The notes: a model not told the origin generated them from the sequence alone. A DNA stretch of 64,000 nucleotides from Dyella sp. ASV21 (GCF_016428975.1 NZ_JAELTT010000014.1:1-64000), one strand, 5' to 3'. Shown: positions 19,514 through 32,886, counted from the first letter of the stretch. Made by a program: numbers and translations.

Positions 19514-19557
19514 GGAGCGTGCGTGCCGGATGAGCTTCCTTGAAGCACGCACGCTCC
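19514..19557. terminator. Hairpin between convergent genes, likely bidirectional terminator
   Basis: GGAGCGTGCGTGC (19514-19526) and GCACGCACGCTCC (19545-19557) form a perfect 13-bp stem between the S46 stop codon and the DUF2000 stop codon. There is no clear T-run, so it may only protect mRNA ends. Confidence 0.55.
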
Positions 19558-19559
19558 CT

Positions 19560-20000
19560 TCATGGCGTGACGGATCGTCCCCATAGCGACAGTCCGCGAG
19601 TCAACGCCTTGATTCGCTCGGCAGATCCGTACAGGCCCACCCCCAGATGCGCCATCTGGGCAAACGACTTGCATCCCATGGCTACTCGCAGGTCGTTGTC
19701 GCTCTCGGTATTGAGCATGTCCTCTGTGAAGCGGGCAAACAAAACATCGGTGTCAGCCTGGGCGAGGCGTGCGATGGTGTTTGTTTTGGCTGGGCTGGCA
19801 GCCAAGGTGACGATGGCGTACTTAAGAATGGCCGGATACGCGACTCCGTCGGAACTCATCGAGGTGGCGCCCATATCCGCGTGACCAAGTCGGTGCCCCA
19901 GGGACACGGACAAGTGGGCGCAGGCGTTCGAAGCCACGCCGGCTGGCATGGCGGAGGAAAGGACGATGGCCATTTTCCTTTCCGAGTATGCGTAGGTCAT
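19560..20000 (-). CDS. DUF2000-family protein
   Basis: From the ATG at 20000, preceded by GGAGGATCAGGAA, the protein is 146 residues (MTYAYSERKMAIVLSSAMPA...). KMAIVLSSAMPAGVASNACAHLSVSLG resembles the start of the DUF2000 family, small alpha/beta proteins of unknown function. There is no signal peptide or membrane segment. It is divergent from a carbonic anhydrase gene, with 371 bases and a perfect palindrome between them. Extension of the frame to 20306 is not supported. Confidence 0.7.
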   Translation of the reverse strand: MTYAYSERKMAIVLSSAMPAGVASNACAHLSVSLGHRLGHADMGATSMSSDGVAYPAILKYAIVTLAASPAKTNTIARLAQADTDVLFARFTEDMLNTESDNDLRVAMGCKSFAQMAHLGVGLYGSAERIKALTRGLSLWGRSVTP

Positions 20001-20148
20001 TTCCTGATCCTCCGTGGGTTCTTTATGTTTTCGCCATGCCGGGCAGGTTGTTGGCCGGTATGCATGGCCCATGCGTTTGGCATGCGAGCTTTTGATGGTT
20101 GAGCCGAGTCGGCGATCGGTATCCGGCGCTGGAACACGGCACCTCGCA

Positions 20149-20169
20149 GCTACCACCGATGGTGGTAGC
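20149..20169. promoter_or_regulatory. Perfect palindrome in the DUF2000/carbonic anhydrase spacer
   Basis: GCTACCACC-GAT-GGTGGTAGC is a perfect 9-bp inverted repeat with a 3-base centre. It lies 149 bases before the DUF2000 start and 203 bases before the carbonic anhydrase start in an otherwise gene-free 371-base spacer. It could be an operator for a dimeric regulator or a hairpin; no T-run follows it. Confidence 0.5.
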
Positions 20170-20371
20170 GCATCGTTCCAAGCGCTTGTAGGTGCCGCGT
20201 GGCCACGTGAGCGATGAAGGGCATTTTCGACTGGTGAGCGTTGGGGCGCGCATGCCATTTGTCCATGGCTGCTGTCTGATTTCCTCGCCTCGTTGGCTTC
20301 ACGCATGTTTCATGCGGATTGGGCTGGAGTCGCGCCACCCGTGTAGCGGGCTAATTCACAGGAGAGCTGCC

Positions 20372-21130
20372 GTGGACACCTTGAACGACGAATGCTGCGA
20401 CTCCACGCGTACCGATTCCCAGCGCCGCACGGTGCTCAAGTCGGCGCTGGGGCTCGCCGCCGTTGGCCTCATGGGCGCGCTGCCCACGGCATGGGCGGAA
20501 CAGGTACGCCTGATGTCGCTGACCAAGGACCAGCGCGACCAGCTCACGCCTGATCGCGTGGTTGCCTTGATGAAGGAAGGCAACCAGCGCTTTCGCAGCG
20601 GCAAGATGCAGGTGCACGACTACCTGGCGCAAAAGCGCAGCAGCGCCAATGGTCAGTATCCGGCGGCGGTGATCCTCGGCTGCATCGATTCGCGGGCGCC
20701 GGCCGAGATCATTCTGGATGCCGGTATTGGCGATACCTTCAGCGCACGCGTGGCCGGCAATATCGCCAACGATGATCTGCTGGGGAGCCTGGAGTTCGCG
20801 TGCGCGGTGGCTGGCGCCAAGGTGGTGCTGGTGATGGGGCATACCGCCTGCGGCGCCATCAAGGGTGCCATCGATGGCGCCAAGCTGGGCAACCTCACAG
20901 GCTTGCTGGACAAGATCAAGCCCGCCGTGGAGGCCACCACCTACAGCGGCGAACGCAGCAGCAAGAACGCCGACTTCGTGGACGCGGTGGCGGCCACCAA
21001 TGTGCGCCGCACCGTAGACGAGATCCGCCGACGTAGCGAGGTGCTGGCGGGGCTGGAGAAAGACGGCAAGATCAAGATTCTCGGCTCGATGTACCACCTG
21101 GTCGGCGGCAAGGTGGAGTTCTACGACTGA
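20372..21130 (+). CDS. Beta-carbonic anhydrase with twin-arginine signal
   Basis: The GTG at 20372 follows CAGGAGAG and gives 252 residues. The N-terminus SQRRTVLKSALGLAAVGLMG fits a Tat signal (Arg18-Arg19) with cleavage near AWA. The zinc site is complete: Cys104 in GCIDSRAP with Asp106-Arg108, and His157/Cys160 in GHTACGAIKG. It hydrates CO2 to bicarbonate, here probably in the periplasm. This separates it from the cytoplasmic-type carbonic anhydrase at 50836. Confidence 0.9.
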   Translation: MDTLNDECCDSTRTDSQRRTVLKSALGLAAVGLMGALPTAWAEQVRLMSLTKDQRDQLTPDRVVALMKEGNQRFRSGKMQVHDYLAQKRSSANGQYPAAVILGCIDSRAPAEIILDAGIGDTFSARVAGNIANDDLLGSLEFACAVAGAKVVLVMGHTACGAIKGAIDGAKLGNLTGLLDKIKPAVEATTYSGERSSKNADFVDAVAATNVRRTVDEIRRRSEVLAGLEKDGKIKILGSMYHLVGGKVEFYD

Positions 21131-21184
21131 GTCTGAGCGCGCGGCGGCGACCATTAAACGGTCGCACGCCACTAGAATGGGCGG

Positions 21185-22132
21185 ATGCCGATCGATCAGC
21201 GCCCACTGGCCTTATTTCTGATGGGCCCGACCGCGTCGGGCAAAACCGCGCTCGCCTGTACGCTGAGCGACCGATTTGCGGTGGATTTGGTCAGCGTCGA
21301 TTCGGCATTGGTGTATCGCGGCATGGACATTGGCACGGCCAAGCCGGACGCCGCCACGCTGGCGCGTTACCCGCATCGCTTGATCGATATTCGCGACCCG
21401 GCGGAGCCTTACTCGGCGGCTGACTTTCGCCTGGACGCCGTGGCGGCCATGCAAGACATCACCGCGCAGGGGCGCGTGCCTTTGCTCGTTGGGGGCACGG
21501 GGCTGTATTTCCGCGCATTGCAACAAGGCTTGTCGCAGTTGCCGGAGGCGAACGCGGCCATTCGCGAGCGTCTCTCCGCCGAGGCGGCCAGCGTCGGCTG
21601 GCCGGCATTGCACGCGCGATTGGCCGAACGCGACGCGGCCGCGGCCGCGCGCATCGGCCCGAACGATGCCCAGCGCATCCAGCGCGCGCTGGAAGTGATC
21701 GAACTCACCGGTCGACCGCTATCGGAGCAGCAGCAGGGCGGCAGTGGTCAGCGATTTCCCTGGCGCGTGCTCAAGCTCGCCTTGCTGCCGGCCGATCGCG
21801 GCCCGCTGCACGCGCGCATTGCGCAACGCTTTGATGCCATGCTTGCGGATGGGTTTCTGGACGAGGTGCGCCAACTGCGCGCGCGGGGCGACCTGCACGC
21901 GGATCTGCCGGCCATTCGCGCCGTGGGTTATCGCCAGGCCTGGGAATATCTGGACGGCCAGACGGATGCGGCCGAGTTCCGGGATCGCGGTGTATTCGCC
22001 ACGCGCCAGCTCGCCAAGCGCCAGATCACCTGGCTGCGCGGTGAGCTGGATGCGCGTGTGATCGATCCGGATTGTCCCGGCTTCGACGCGGTGGCCACCG
22101 AAGCCTTGGCGCTTTTTTTGGGGAGTCGATGA
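21185..22132 (+). CDS. miaA: tRNA dimethylallyltransferase
   Basis: The 315-residue protein has the P-loop [54 protein letters not shown] and [11 protein letters not shown], all MiaA hallmarks. It adds the dimethylallyl group to A37 of tRNAs that read UNN codons. It heads the conserved miaA-hfq-hflX-hflKC cluster. Confidence 0.97.
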   Translation: MPIDQRPLALFLMGPTASGKTALACTLSDRFAVDLVSVDSALVYRGMDIGTAKPDAATLARYPHRLIDIRDPAEPYSAADFRLDAVAAMQDITAQGRVPLLVGGTGLYFRALQQGLSQLPEANAAIRERLSAEAASVGWPALHARLAERDAAAAARIGPNDAQRIQRALEVIELTGRPLSEQQQGGSGQRFPWRVLKLALLPADRGPLHARIAQRFDAMLADGFLDEVRQLRARGDLHADLPAIRAVGYRQAWEYLDGQTDAAEFRDRGVFATRQLAKRQITWLRGELDARVIDPDCPGFDAVATEALALFLGSR

Positions 22133-22298
22133 GCACGCCGGAATCGGCCGTCTCTAAACGTCTTTTTCACACATTGAGAAAGCGCGCATTTGCCCTTTCA
22201 TCAACGATTTAAAAGTGGTTAATATTCCTGAGTCTTGGGCCGGGGCGCGGCATGCGTCTTTTATCCGGCCCGTCCGTTTCGCGAGGGGAGAAGAAGAA

Positions 22299-22568
22299 AT
22301 GTCCAAAGGGCAATCGCTGCAAGATCCGTTTTTGAACGCGCTGCGCCGTGAGCGGGTCCCGGTCGCTATCTATCTGGTCAACGGCATCAAGCTTCAGGGC
22401 ACGATCGAATCGTTCGATCAATTTGTGGTGCTGCTGCGCAACCAGGTCAGCCAGATGGTCTACAAGCACGCCATTTCCACCGTGGTGCCCAGCCGCAACG
22501 TACGCGTCGGCAACGGCCACGACGGGCACGGCGAGGCGCCGCTGGGTTCCACCGACACCGAAGGTTGA
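22299..22568 (+). CDS. hfq: RNA-binding protein Hfq
   Basis: The 89-residue protein [20 protein letters not shown]... contains the Sm1 motif ([26 protein letters not shown]) and Sm2 motif ([14 protein letters not shown]). The tail is short and His/Gly-rich. It chaperones sRNA-mRNA pairing. The ATG at 22299 follows GGGGAGAAGAAGA. An AT-rich stretch with TTAATATTCC at 22219-22228 may hold its own promoter. Confidence 0.98.
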   Translation: MSKGQSLQDPFLNALRRERVPVAIYLVNGIKLQGTIESFDQFVVLLRNQVSQMVYKHAISTVVPSRNVRVGNGHDGHGEAPLGSTDTEG

Positions 22569-22725
22569 TTCGGGCGACCTGTCGACCCATCTGAGTAGGG
22601 AAGGCCGCGGGGCGAGGCGATTTGATCGCCCGGCGGCATAACGACATACACTTCCTCACTCCGGCCGATGGCCGCGAACCCTGGTGTTCGTGGCCCGGCG
22701 TCTTCATACAGGTCCTTCCCACCTC

Positions 22726-24039
22726 GTGTTTGATCGTCAAAAGAAAGGCGAACGTGCCGTCCTCGTGCTTCCGCACTCGCGCGGCATGGGCGACGCCGAG
22801 CGGCGCGCCGAAGAATTCGCCGAGCTGGTTCGCTCCGCCGGCGCGGACATCCTGGGCAGCATCACGGCTCGCGTCGATGTACCCAACCCTCGCTATTACA
22901 TCGGTACCGGCAAGGCCGACGAGGTGGCGGAGGCGGCGCGGGCGCTGGGCGCTGACCTGGTGCTCATCGACCACCTGCTGTCGCCCGTGCAGGAGCGCAA
23001 CCTCGAAAAGCTCCTCAACATCCGCGTGGTCGACCGCGCGGGGTTGATCCTGGACATCTTTGCCCAGCGCGCCCGTTCCCACGAGGGCAAGCTGGAAGTG
23101 GAGCTGGCTCAGCTCAAGCACCTCGCTACCCGCCTGGTGCGCGGCTGGACCCACTTGGACGCCCAGCGCGGCGGTGCCATCGGCAACCGCGGCCCCGGCG
23201 AAACCCAGCTGGAAACCGATCGTCGCTTGCTGGCCGAGCGCGTCAAGATGCTTTCCAAGCGCCTGGAGAAGGTGCAGACGCAGCGCGTGCAGCAGCGCCG
23301 CGCCCGCCTGCGCAATACCGTGCCGCGGGTGGCCCTGGTGGGCTATACCAACGCCGGCAAGTCCACGCTATTCAATGTGTTGACCGAAGGCGAGGTATTC
23401 GCCGCCGATCTGCTGTTCGCCACGCTGGACCCCACCGTGCGCAAGCTCGATGGCCTCTCCTGCGGGCCGGCGGTGCTGGCCGATACCGTGGGTTTCATCC
23501 GCGAGCTGCCGCATGACCTGGTGGCCGCCTTCCGCGGCACCCTGGCCGAGGCCCGCGATGCGGACCTGCTGCTGCACGTGAGCGACGCCGCCGACGACGA
23601 ACGCGAGCGGCTGGCGCACGTGGTCGATGGCGTGCTGGAAGAGATCGATGCCGGCGATCTGCCGCAGCTGCGCGTAATGAACAAGATCGACCTGGCCGGC
23701 CAGGAGCCTCGCATCGACCGCGACGGGGAAGGGCGTCCGACCACGGTGTGGCTGTCCGCCGCCACGGGCCTGGGCCTGGACTTGCTCCGGCAGGCGCTGG
23801 GCGAGCTGCTCGGCGGTGACCGGGTGCAATCGGAACTGCGCCTGCCGCTTTCCGCGGGCCGCTTGCATGCCCGCCTCAAGGCGGCGGGCGCCATCGTGGG
23901 TGAGGAGGTGGACGAAGCCGGCTGGCGCTTGAACATCGACGCCCCGCGCAGCGTCATCGCCCCATTGAGCGGCGGCAGCACGGCGGAGGCGGACCTGTTG
24001 CGGGAGCTATTGGGAACGCCCGAGGAGTCGGCGTTCTGA
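22726..24039 (+). CDS. hflX: Ribosome-associated GTPase HflX
   Basis: The N-terminal nucleotide-binding region (YYIGTGKADEV, LLSPVQERNLEKLL, GLILDIFAQRARSHEGKLEVELAQL) precedes the G domain with G1 GYTNAGKST, G3 DTVGF and G4 NKID. HflX splits stalled or stressed ribosomes. The GTG at 22726 (VFDRQKKGE) aligns with the start of known HflX proteins and gives 437 residues; an in-frame GTG at 22684 would add 14 residues with no homology. Neither has a strong RBS. Confidence 0.95.
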   Translation: MFDRQKKGERAVLVLPHSRGMGDAERRAEEFAELVRSAGADILGSITARVDVPNPRYYIGTGKADEVAEAARALGADLVLIDHLLSPVQERNLEKLLNIRVVDRAGLILDIFAQRARSHEGKLEVELAQLKHLATRLVRGWTHLDAQRGGAIGNRGPGETQLETDRRLLAERVKMLSKRLEKVQTQRVQQRRARLRNTVPRVALVGYTNAGKSTLFNVLTEGEVFAADLLFATLDPTVRKLDGLSCGPAVLADTVGFIRELPHDLVAAFRGTLAEARDADLLLHVSDAADDERERLAHVVDGVLEEIDAGDLPQLRVMNKIDLAGQEPRIDRDGEGRPTTVWLSAATGLGLDLLRQALGELLGGDRVQSELRLPLSAGRLHARLKAAGAIVGEEVDEAGWRLNIDAPRSVIAPLSGGSTAEADLLRELLGTPEESAF

Positions 24040-24110
24040 ACGGCACCCCATGCTTTTGACCGCAGCGCGGCGCCCGCGTGTTCCTTTGGTGAGGAATCCC
24101 GGCCCAGCTC

Positions 24111-24119
24111 TGGTAGAAT
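24111..24119 (+). promoter_or_regulatory. Extended -10 promoter before hflK
   Basis: TGGTAGAAT (TAGAAT at 24114-24119) is an extended -10 in the 216-base gap between hflX and hflK. There is no convincing -35. Confidence 0.45.
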
Positions 24120-24255
24120 GGCCGGCGTTTGTGCGGCCATCCGGTGCCGCGGCGGCACCCTTGCCACAAGACGCCCTCGCCACCATGACCAAACCCGTTC
24201 AACGTGCTTTCCGGCCAATGTTGCCGGCCTCCCAGCGGCCTCAAGGAGACTGACC

Positions 24256-25440
24256 ATGGCCTGGAACGAACCCGGAAACGGGCAGCGCGATCCCTGGGGC
24301 AAGAACCGACAGACCGGCGGCAAGCCGGGCCTGGAGGACATGCTCAAGCAGCTTCGTAACCGCCTGGGCAAGCTGGGCGGCGGCAGTAACGGCCTGTTTA
24401 CCATCGCCTTGGCGCTGGTGCTGGCCTGGGTGTTGTTGAGCAGCTACACCATCGTGGATGCTCGCCAGGCCGGTGTGGTGCTGCGCTTTGGCCAGTACGC
24501 CCGCACCTTGCAGCCGGGCTTCCACCTCAAGTTTCCGCGCCCCATCGAAACGGTTACCAAGGTCGGCACCACCGAAATTCGTTCGGTGTCGGACAAGGTG
24601 CGCATGCTGACCAGCGACGAGAACATCATCTCGGTCGATTTCAACGTGCAGTATCAGGTTTCCGATGCGCGCAAGTACCTGTTTTCGCTGAGCGGGCCGC
24701 CGGAAGACACGCTGCGCCAGGCCGCCGAAGCCGCCGTGCGCACGGTGGTGGGCGCCAACGTGATGGATAACATCCTCACCAGCCAGTCCAACGAGCCGCT
24801 GCCCGCACCCGCCGCACCCGCACCGGCGGCAGCCAGCAGCGTGGCGAGTGCCCCGTCGGCGGCGGTTCCGGCCGTGCCGATGGTCGCCGCCAAGGCCACG
24901 GAAACCCGCGACACGCTGCAGCAGCAGACCCGCGAGATTCTGCAGGCCACCTTGAACGAATACGACGCCGGCCTGGTGGTGACCGACGTGAGCTTCCAGA
25001 ACGTGGCGCCGCCGCAGGAAGTGAAGGACGCCTTCGACGACGTCAACGCCGCGCGCGAAGACAAGCAAGCCACCGAGAACGACGCCCGCGCCTATGCCAG
25101 CAAAGTGGTGCCGGTGGCGCGCGGCGATGCGTCGCGCATCCTGGCCGAAGCCCAGGGTTACGGTGCTCAGCGCACGGCCATCGCCACCGGCGATGCCGCT
25201 CGTTTCAACCTTATCCTCAAGGAATACAAGGCTGCGCCGGATGTCACGCGCCGCCGCCTGTGGCTGGAAACGGTCGAGGACGTGATGTCCAACAACCCCA
25301 AGGTGCTGGACGGTTCCGGCGGCCGCAACATGATTTATCTGCCGCTCGACCGCGCCACCGGCAAGGATTTGCAGGGCGTGGGTTCGGTAATGCAGTCCGC
25401 GGGCAGCGATAGCCTGACCGGCAAGGAGAAGCAGCCATGA
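24256..25440 (+). CDS. hflK: Membrane protease modulator HflK (SPFH domain)
   Basis: From the ATG at 24256 (RBS AAGGAG) the protein is 394 residues. A Gly-rich N-terminus (MAWNEPGNGQRDPWGK) precedes a membrane helix (46-64) and an SPFH domain (YTIVDARQAGVVLRFGQYART, FNVQYQVSDARKYLF). It forms the large HflKC cage that regulates FtsH. Residues about 180-213 are an Ala/Pro/Ser/Val stretch inserted in the SPFH domain, not present in E. coli HflK. The stop overlaps the hflC start (ATGA). Confidence 0.95.
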   Translation: MAWNEPGNGQRDPWGKNRQTGGKPGLEDMLKQLRNRLGKLGGGSNGLFTIALALVLAWVLLSSYTIVDARQAGVVLRFGQYARTLQPGFHLKFPRPIETVTKVGTTEIRSVSDKVRMLTSDENIISVDFNVQYQVSDARKYLFSLSGPPEDTLRQAAEAAVRTVVGANVMDNILTSQSNEPLPAPAAPAPAAASSVASAPSAAVPAVPMVAAKATETRDTLQQQTREILQATLNEYDAGLVVTDVSFQNVAPPQEVKDAFDDVNAAREDKQATENDARAYASKVVPVARGDASRILAEAQGYGAQRTAIATGDAARFNLILKEYKAAPDVTRRRLWLETVEDVMSNNPKVLDGSGGRNMIYLPLDRATGKDLQGVGSVMQSAGSDSLTGKEKQP

Positions 25441-26306
25441 AGTTCATCTCTGGCATCGTCGTCGTGCTGCTCGTGCTGCTCGGCTTCAACAGTCTGTTCG
25501 TCGTGCACGAGGGTGAAACCGCCCTCGTGCTGCAGTTCGGCCGCATCGTGAGCACCGGTGACAAGCCGGGCCTGCATGCCAAGCTGCCGTTCGTGCAGCA
25601 GGTAATGACCTTCGACAACCGCATCCTTACGCTGGAAGCGGCGCCTGAGCGTTACTTCACCTCCGAAAAGAAGAGCGTCAATGTCGACTTCTATGTGAAG
25701 TGGCGCATTGCCGACAACGCGGCCTACTACCGCGCCACCGCAGGCGACGAACTGCAGGCCGCGGCTCGCCTCACGCCGCTGGTAAAGGACGCGCTGCGTT
25801 TTGAATTCAACGCACGCACCTTGCAGGAGCTGGTGGCGGCCGGTCGCAAGGACGTTACCGAGCGGGTGCGCAAGCAGACCGACCTGGCGGCCAACAAGAA
25901 CCTCGGTATCACCGTGGTCGACGTGCGCATCAAGCGCATCGATCTGCCGGACGAAGTGAGCGAGTCGGTCTACAAGCGCATGCGCGCCGAGCGCGCACAG
26001 CTGGCCAACGAGCTGCGTTTCACCGGGCAACAGGCGGCCGAGACCATCAAGGCCGACGCCGACCGTCAGGCACAGGTGATCAAGGCCGAGGCCGAACGCG
26101 ACGCCGCCAAGGTGCGTGGCGAGGGCGATGCCCAGGCGGCCGCGATCTATGCGCAGGCTTACGGGCAGGACCCGGAGTTCTTCGCGTTTTATCGAAGCCT
26201 GTCGGCGTACCGTAAGTCGTTCCAGGATGGCAAGGGTGTGCTGGTGCTTCGTCCAGACTCGGAGTTCCTGAAGTATTTCAACGACGGCGCATCGTCCAAG
26301 CGCTGA
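25437..26306 (+). CDS. hflC: Membrane protease modulator HflC (SPFH domain)
   Basis: The 289-residue protein has an N-terminal membrane anchor (ISGIVVVLLVLLGFNSLFVV), then VHEGETALVLQFGRIV, VDFYVKWRIAD, and a coiled-coil region with ADRQAQVIKAEAERDAAKVRGEGDAQA, ending in EFFAFYRSLSAYRKSF. It pairs with HflK around FtsH and overlaps its stop codon by four bases. Confidence 0.97.
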   Translation: MKFISGIVVVLLVLLGFNSLFVVHEGETALVLQFGRIVSTGDKPGLHAKLPFVQQVMTFDNRILTLEAAPERYFTSEKKSVNVDFYVKWRIADNAAYYRATAGDELQAAARLTPLVKDALRFEFNARTLQELVAAGRKDVTERVRKQTDLAANKNLGITVVDVRIKRIDLPDEVSESVYKRMRAERAQLANELRFTGQQAAETIKADADRQAQVIKAEAERDAAKVRGEGDAQAAAIYAQAYGQDPEFFAFYRSLSAYRKSFQDGKGVLVLRPDSEFLKYFNDGASSKR

Positions 26307-26318
26307 TGGGTAAGGCCA

Positions 26319-26504
26319 ATGTCGCATGATCTGTGGGCGGCACTGTGCCTGGTGCTGGTGATTGAAGGGCTGGTGCTGTTCGCTGTGCCGCGCGGCTGGC
26401 AAGCCGCCATGCGCGAAGCGGCCAAGCTCAGCCCCCGCGCGCTGCGCACGGGCGGCGCGGTGGCCATCGGAATCGGCTTGCTAGCGTTGCAGTTCATGCA
26501 TTGA
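26319..26504 (+). CDS. DUF2065 small inner membrane protein
   Basis: The 61-residue protein has two membrane segments (DLWAALCLVLVIEGLVLFAV and TGGAVAIGIGLLALQFM). It matches DUF2065, a short protein conserved between hflC and purA in many gammaproteobacteria (E. coli YjeT). Its function is unknown. Confidence 0.85.
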   Translation: MSHDLWAALCLVLVIEGLVLFAVPRGWQAAMREAAKLSPRALRTGGAVAIGIGLLALQFMH

Positions 26505-26509
26505 GTTAA

Positions 26510-27982
<1,473 letters not shown>

Positions 27983-28001
27983 GCCGATAAGTGAGTCGTG
28001 C

Positions 28002-28031
28002 AAAAGAGCCCCGCCATGCGGGGCTTTTTTG
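28002..28031 (+). terminator. Terminator of purA
   Basis: AAAAGAGCCCCGC, loop CAT, then GCGGGGCTTTTTTG. It is a perfect stem with a run of six T. Confidence 0.93.
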
Positions 28032-28368
28032 TGGGCGGTGCGGATGGTTGGCGGGCGATGGCGGTGCGAGAGGGCCATTCCACCTGGCGGTAATTCCCGT
28101 AATGGGCGGCGGTGCTTTTCAACCGCCATAAGCCTGCGCGTGCGGTGTTTTCGTTTCCAAAAGCCTGACGACACTGGTTTTTCGCCTTGCGGAGAAGGCC
28201 GCGTTCAGTCGAGCCCCGCTGGGGTGAGGGCCGGCTACAGGCCTTTCCTTCATGGATTTCAGTCCATGACTTCTGGCGGTGTCTGTGCCGACCGGCATAT
28301 CCGACCATCGACCTGTTTTGCGTCACTTCGGGGTCGCGCCGCCGGCCTCGCCTAACAGGGAAAACGTT
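28032..28368 (+). other. Gene-free spacer before the M1 aminopeptidase
   Basis: No ORF or known RNA is convincing in these 337 bases. It holds short inverted repeats (GGCGGT...ACCGCC around 28094-28127 and GGATTTCAGTCC at 28254-28265). I cannot point to a clear promoter. Confidence 0.4.
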
Positions 28369-31020
<2,652 letters not shown>

Positions 31021-31048
31021 GCGTTCGTTCTCGTATGCGCTGACAAGC

Positions 31049-31076
31049 AGAGGCCCGCGCCATGGCGCGGGCCTCT
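31049..31076. terminator. Terminator between the M1 aminopeptidase and the chitinase
   Basis: AGAGGCCCGCGC-CATG-GCGCGGGCCTCT is a perfect 12-bp stem lying between two convergent genes. There is no long T-run on either side. Confidence 0.75.
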
Positions 31077-31115
31077 GTCTATCCGGGGCAGGAGAGTCCG
31101 GCCCCGGATGTCGCA

Positions 31116-32720
31116 TCAGCGACCCAGGTCGCTCAGGAACCGCTTGGTGTACTGCAGCGGCGTAGTCGTCGATACGGAGTTGCAGGTGGGCGAGGCCGTG
31201 CTCTGGCTACACGGCGTGTCGCGGTCCAGCGACCAGAAGTGCACGCCGGCCAGGCCGTTGCTTACGGCGTAGCTGGTGATGGTGTCGGCATTGGCGATGC
31301 TGAAGTTTTCACTGGATACATCATTCACGCCGATCATCGGGGTCAGCTCGATCTTGTTCGGCGAAATGCCGTAGGTGTGCTCCAGGTTCACCGCAGCCTG
31401 GATGGACGACTGGCCCATATCGCACACGCCACCGGACACCACGCACACCGCACTGCTGGGGCCACCGAAGTCCATCACCATCAGGTTGATGGTGTAGTTG
31501 CTGAGCGACGAGGCCTTGATGGCCTTCACCACCATGTCGCCAAGGCTGTTGAGGCCGCCGTAGCTGCCGTCCGATGCACCCAGCGTGGCGAGGGTGAAGG
31601 AGAAACGCAGGTTGGGGTAAAGGCTCTGGCCATACACGGCAGCGGCCACAAGGTTATTGATGTCCGCCTGGCTCTGGCCGCCCTCGATGTCGAAGTCCAC
31701 GCCGACCATCTGCGGGGTCATGTAGCGCGAGAGGAACGAGGCGAAGCCTGCCGTGCTGCCGCAGGTAAAGGTGCCCGCTTCGCCGCCGGTGGAGACTACG
31801 TAGGGCAGGCCAGCGCTGGAGAGTGCGGAGATGTTGGCGGTGGCGAAGCTGGCGCCCGGAATGCCACCCCAATTTTCGTTGCCGCATTCGCCGGTGGCGA
31901 AAGCGAGCGTGATGGCGCTGAGGTTGGTGACGTAGTTGGATTTGAGGCTACCGGAGCCCACCACCGGAATGGCCGAGCCGGTGGCCGCCGCCGTCTGCAT
32001 CACGTTGGTGTTCCAGTTGAGGTTCACCGTGACGTCCTTGTACGGACTGAATAGCAGGTTGGCGCCGGTGCCCGGCGGATTGGTGGTGCCGCCACCGGAG
32101 CCGCCGCTGCCGCCACCGGAACTGCCACCGCCCGAGCTACCGCCACCGGAGCTGCCACCACCCGAACTGCCGCCCCCGCTGCTGCCGGTGCAGCTGCCCT
32201 GCGACGTCCACGGTTCGCCCGTGCCGGTCGGGCCGCTGCTGGTGGCGGGGTCGTTGCCCTGGGTCCACCAGTTGGCGACGTAGTTGGTGCTGTTCTCGCT
32301 CACCACGGCGCCGCCGTTATAGGCCTGTGTGGAGACCCATGCCGCAGCGCAGGTGCCGCCCGAGCCACTCCCGCCGCTGCCCGAGCCGCCACTGCTGCTT
32401 CCGCCGGAGCCGCTGCTGCCCCCGCATGCGCCTTGCGAGGTCCAAGGCTGCCCCGAGCCCGTGGGCCCGCTGCTGGTCGCCGGATCGTTGCCTTGGGTCC
32501 ACCAATTGGCGACGTAGTTGGTGCCGTTCTCGCTTACCACGGCACCGCCGCTGTAAGCGGCGCTTGCGGTCCACGGTGCCGCGCAGGCGGGCGCGCTTTG
32601 CGCGTGTACGGTCTGCACGGGCGCCATGGCCATCAGGCTCATGGCCATCGCGCCGCCGGCGGCGCTACCAAGGGCCTGCATGGCTGTGCGTACCCACATC
32701 ACCGATTGCTTGACTCGCAT
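31116..32720 (-). CDS. Secreted chitinase-like protein with two CBM5/12 modules and a GH18-type domain
   Basis: The 534-residue precursor begins MRVKQSVMWV with a signal peptide (cleavage near VHA, residue 40). Two near-identical carbohydrate-binding modules follow (about 46-99 and 124-177, each with Y.GG.VVSEN.TNYVANWWTQGNDP and ...PWTSQG.C), then a Gly/Ser linker (178-211). The catalytic domain runs from ~220, with GVDFDIEGG matching the GH18 DxDxE core and Glu346 as acid. It would bind and cut chitin. The start at 32720 follows GGAGA; the longer frame is not supported. Palindromic operator-like sites lie upstream. Confidence 0.9.
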   Translation of the reverse strand: MRVKQSVMWVRTAMQALGSAAGGAMAMSLMAMAPVQTVHAQSAPACAAPWTASAAYSGGAVVSENGTNYVANWWTQGNDPATSSGPTGSGQPWTSQGACGGSSGSGGSSSGGSGSGGSGSGGTCAAAWVSTQAYNGGAVVSENSTNYVANWWTQGNDPATSSGPTGTGEPWTSQGSCTGSSGGGSSGGGSSGGGSSGGGSSGGGSGGSGGGTTNPPGTGANLLFSPYKDVTVNLNWNTNVMQTAAATGSAIPVVGSGSLKSNYVTNLSAITLAFATGECGNENWGGIPGASFATANISALSSAGLPYVVSTGGEAGTFTCGSTAGFASFLSRYMTPQMVGVDFDIEGGQSQADINNLVAAAVYGQSLYPNLRFSFTLATLGASDGSYGGLNSLGDMVVKAIKASSLSNYTINLMVMDFGGPSSAVCVVSGGVCDMGQSSIQAAVNLEHTYGISPNKIELTPMIGVNDVSSENFSIANADTITSYAVSNGLAGVHFWSLDRDTPCSQSTASPTCNSVSTTTPLQYTKRFLSDLGR

Positions 32721-32861
32721 AGGGGTGTCTCCTGTTCGTAGTGCAAGGTTTGGATGGTCGAGGGCGACTGGCCGTTTCCGTATGGCCATCGGGACGGAGC
32801 GTTCCTGGCATTCCTGCAAACCGTGCCGAGACGGCCGGAGCGGTGTCGTCATAAATCCCGC

Positions 32862-32879
32862 AATGACAACGTTGTCTCC
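32862..32879 (-). promoter_or_regulatory. LacI-type palindrome upstream of the chitinase gene
   Basis: AATGACAACGTTGTC contains the perfect palindrome GACAACGTTGTC with a central CG, about 145 bases before the chitinase start. It resembles, from memory, the operator of LacI/GntR-type N-acetylglucosamine regulators in Xanthomonas (consensus near TGACAACGTTGTCA). The regulator gene is not in this window. Confidence 0.6.
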
Positions 32880-32886
32880 AATGGCT

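Noticed and set aside
19560-20306. Longer version of the DUF2000 protein (248 residues)
   Set aside because: The extra N-terminus has no similarity and crosses the palindrome; the ATG at 20000 has a strong SD.
22219-22228. Full sigma-70 promoter for hfq
   Set aside because: TTAATAT is a plausible -10, but no credible -35 was found at 16-18 bases, so it is only mentioned under hfq.
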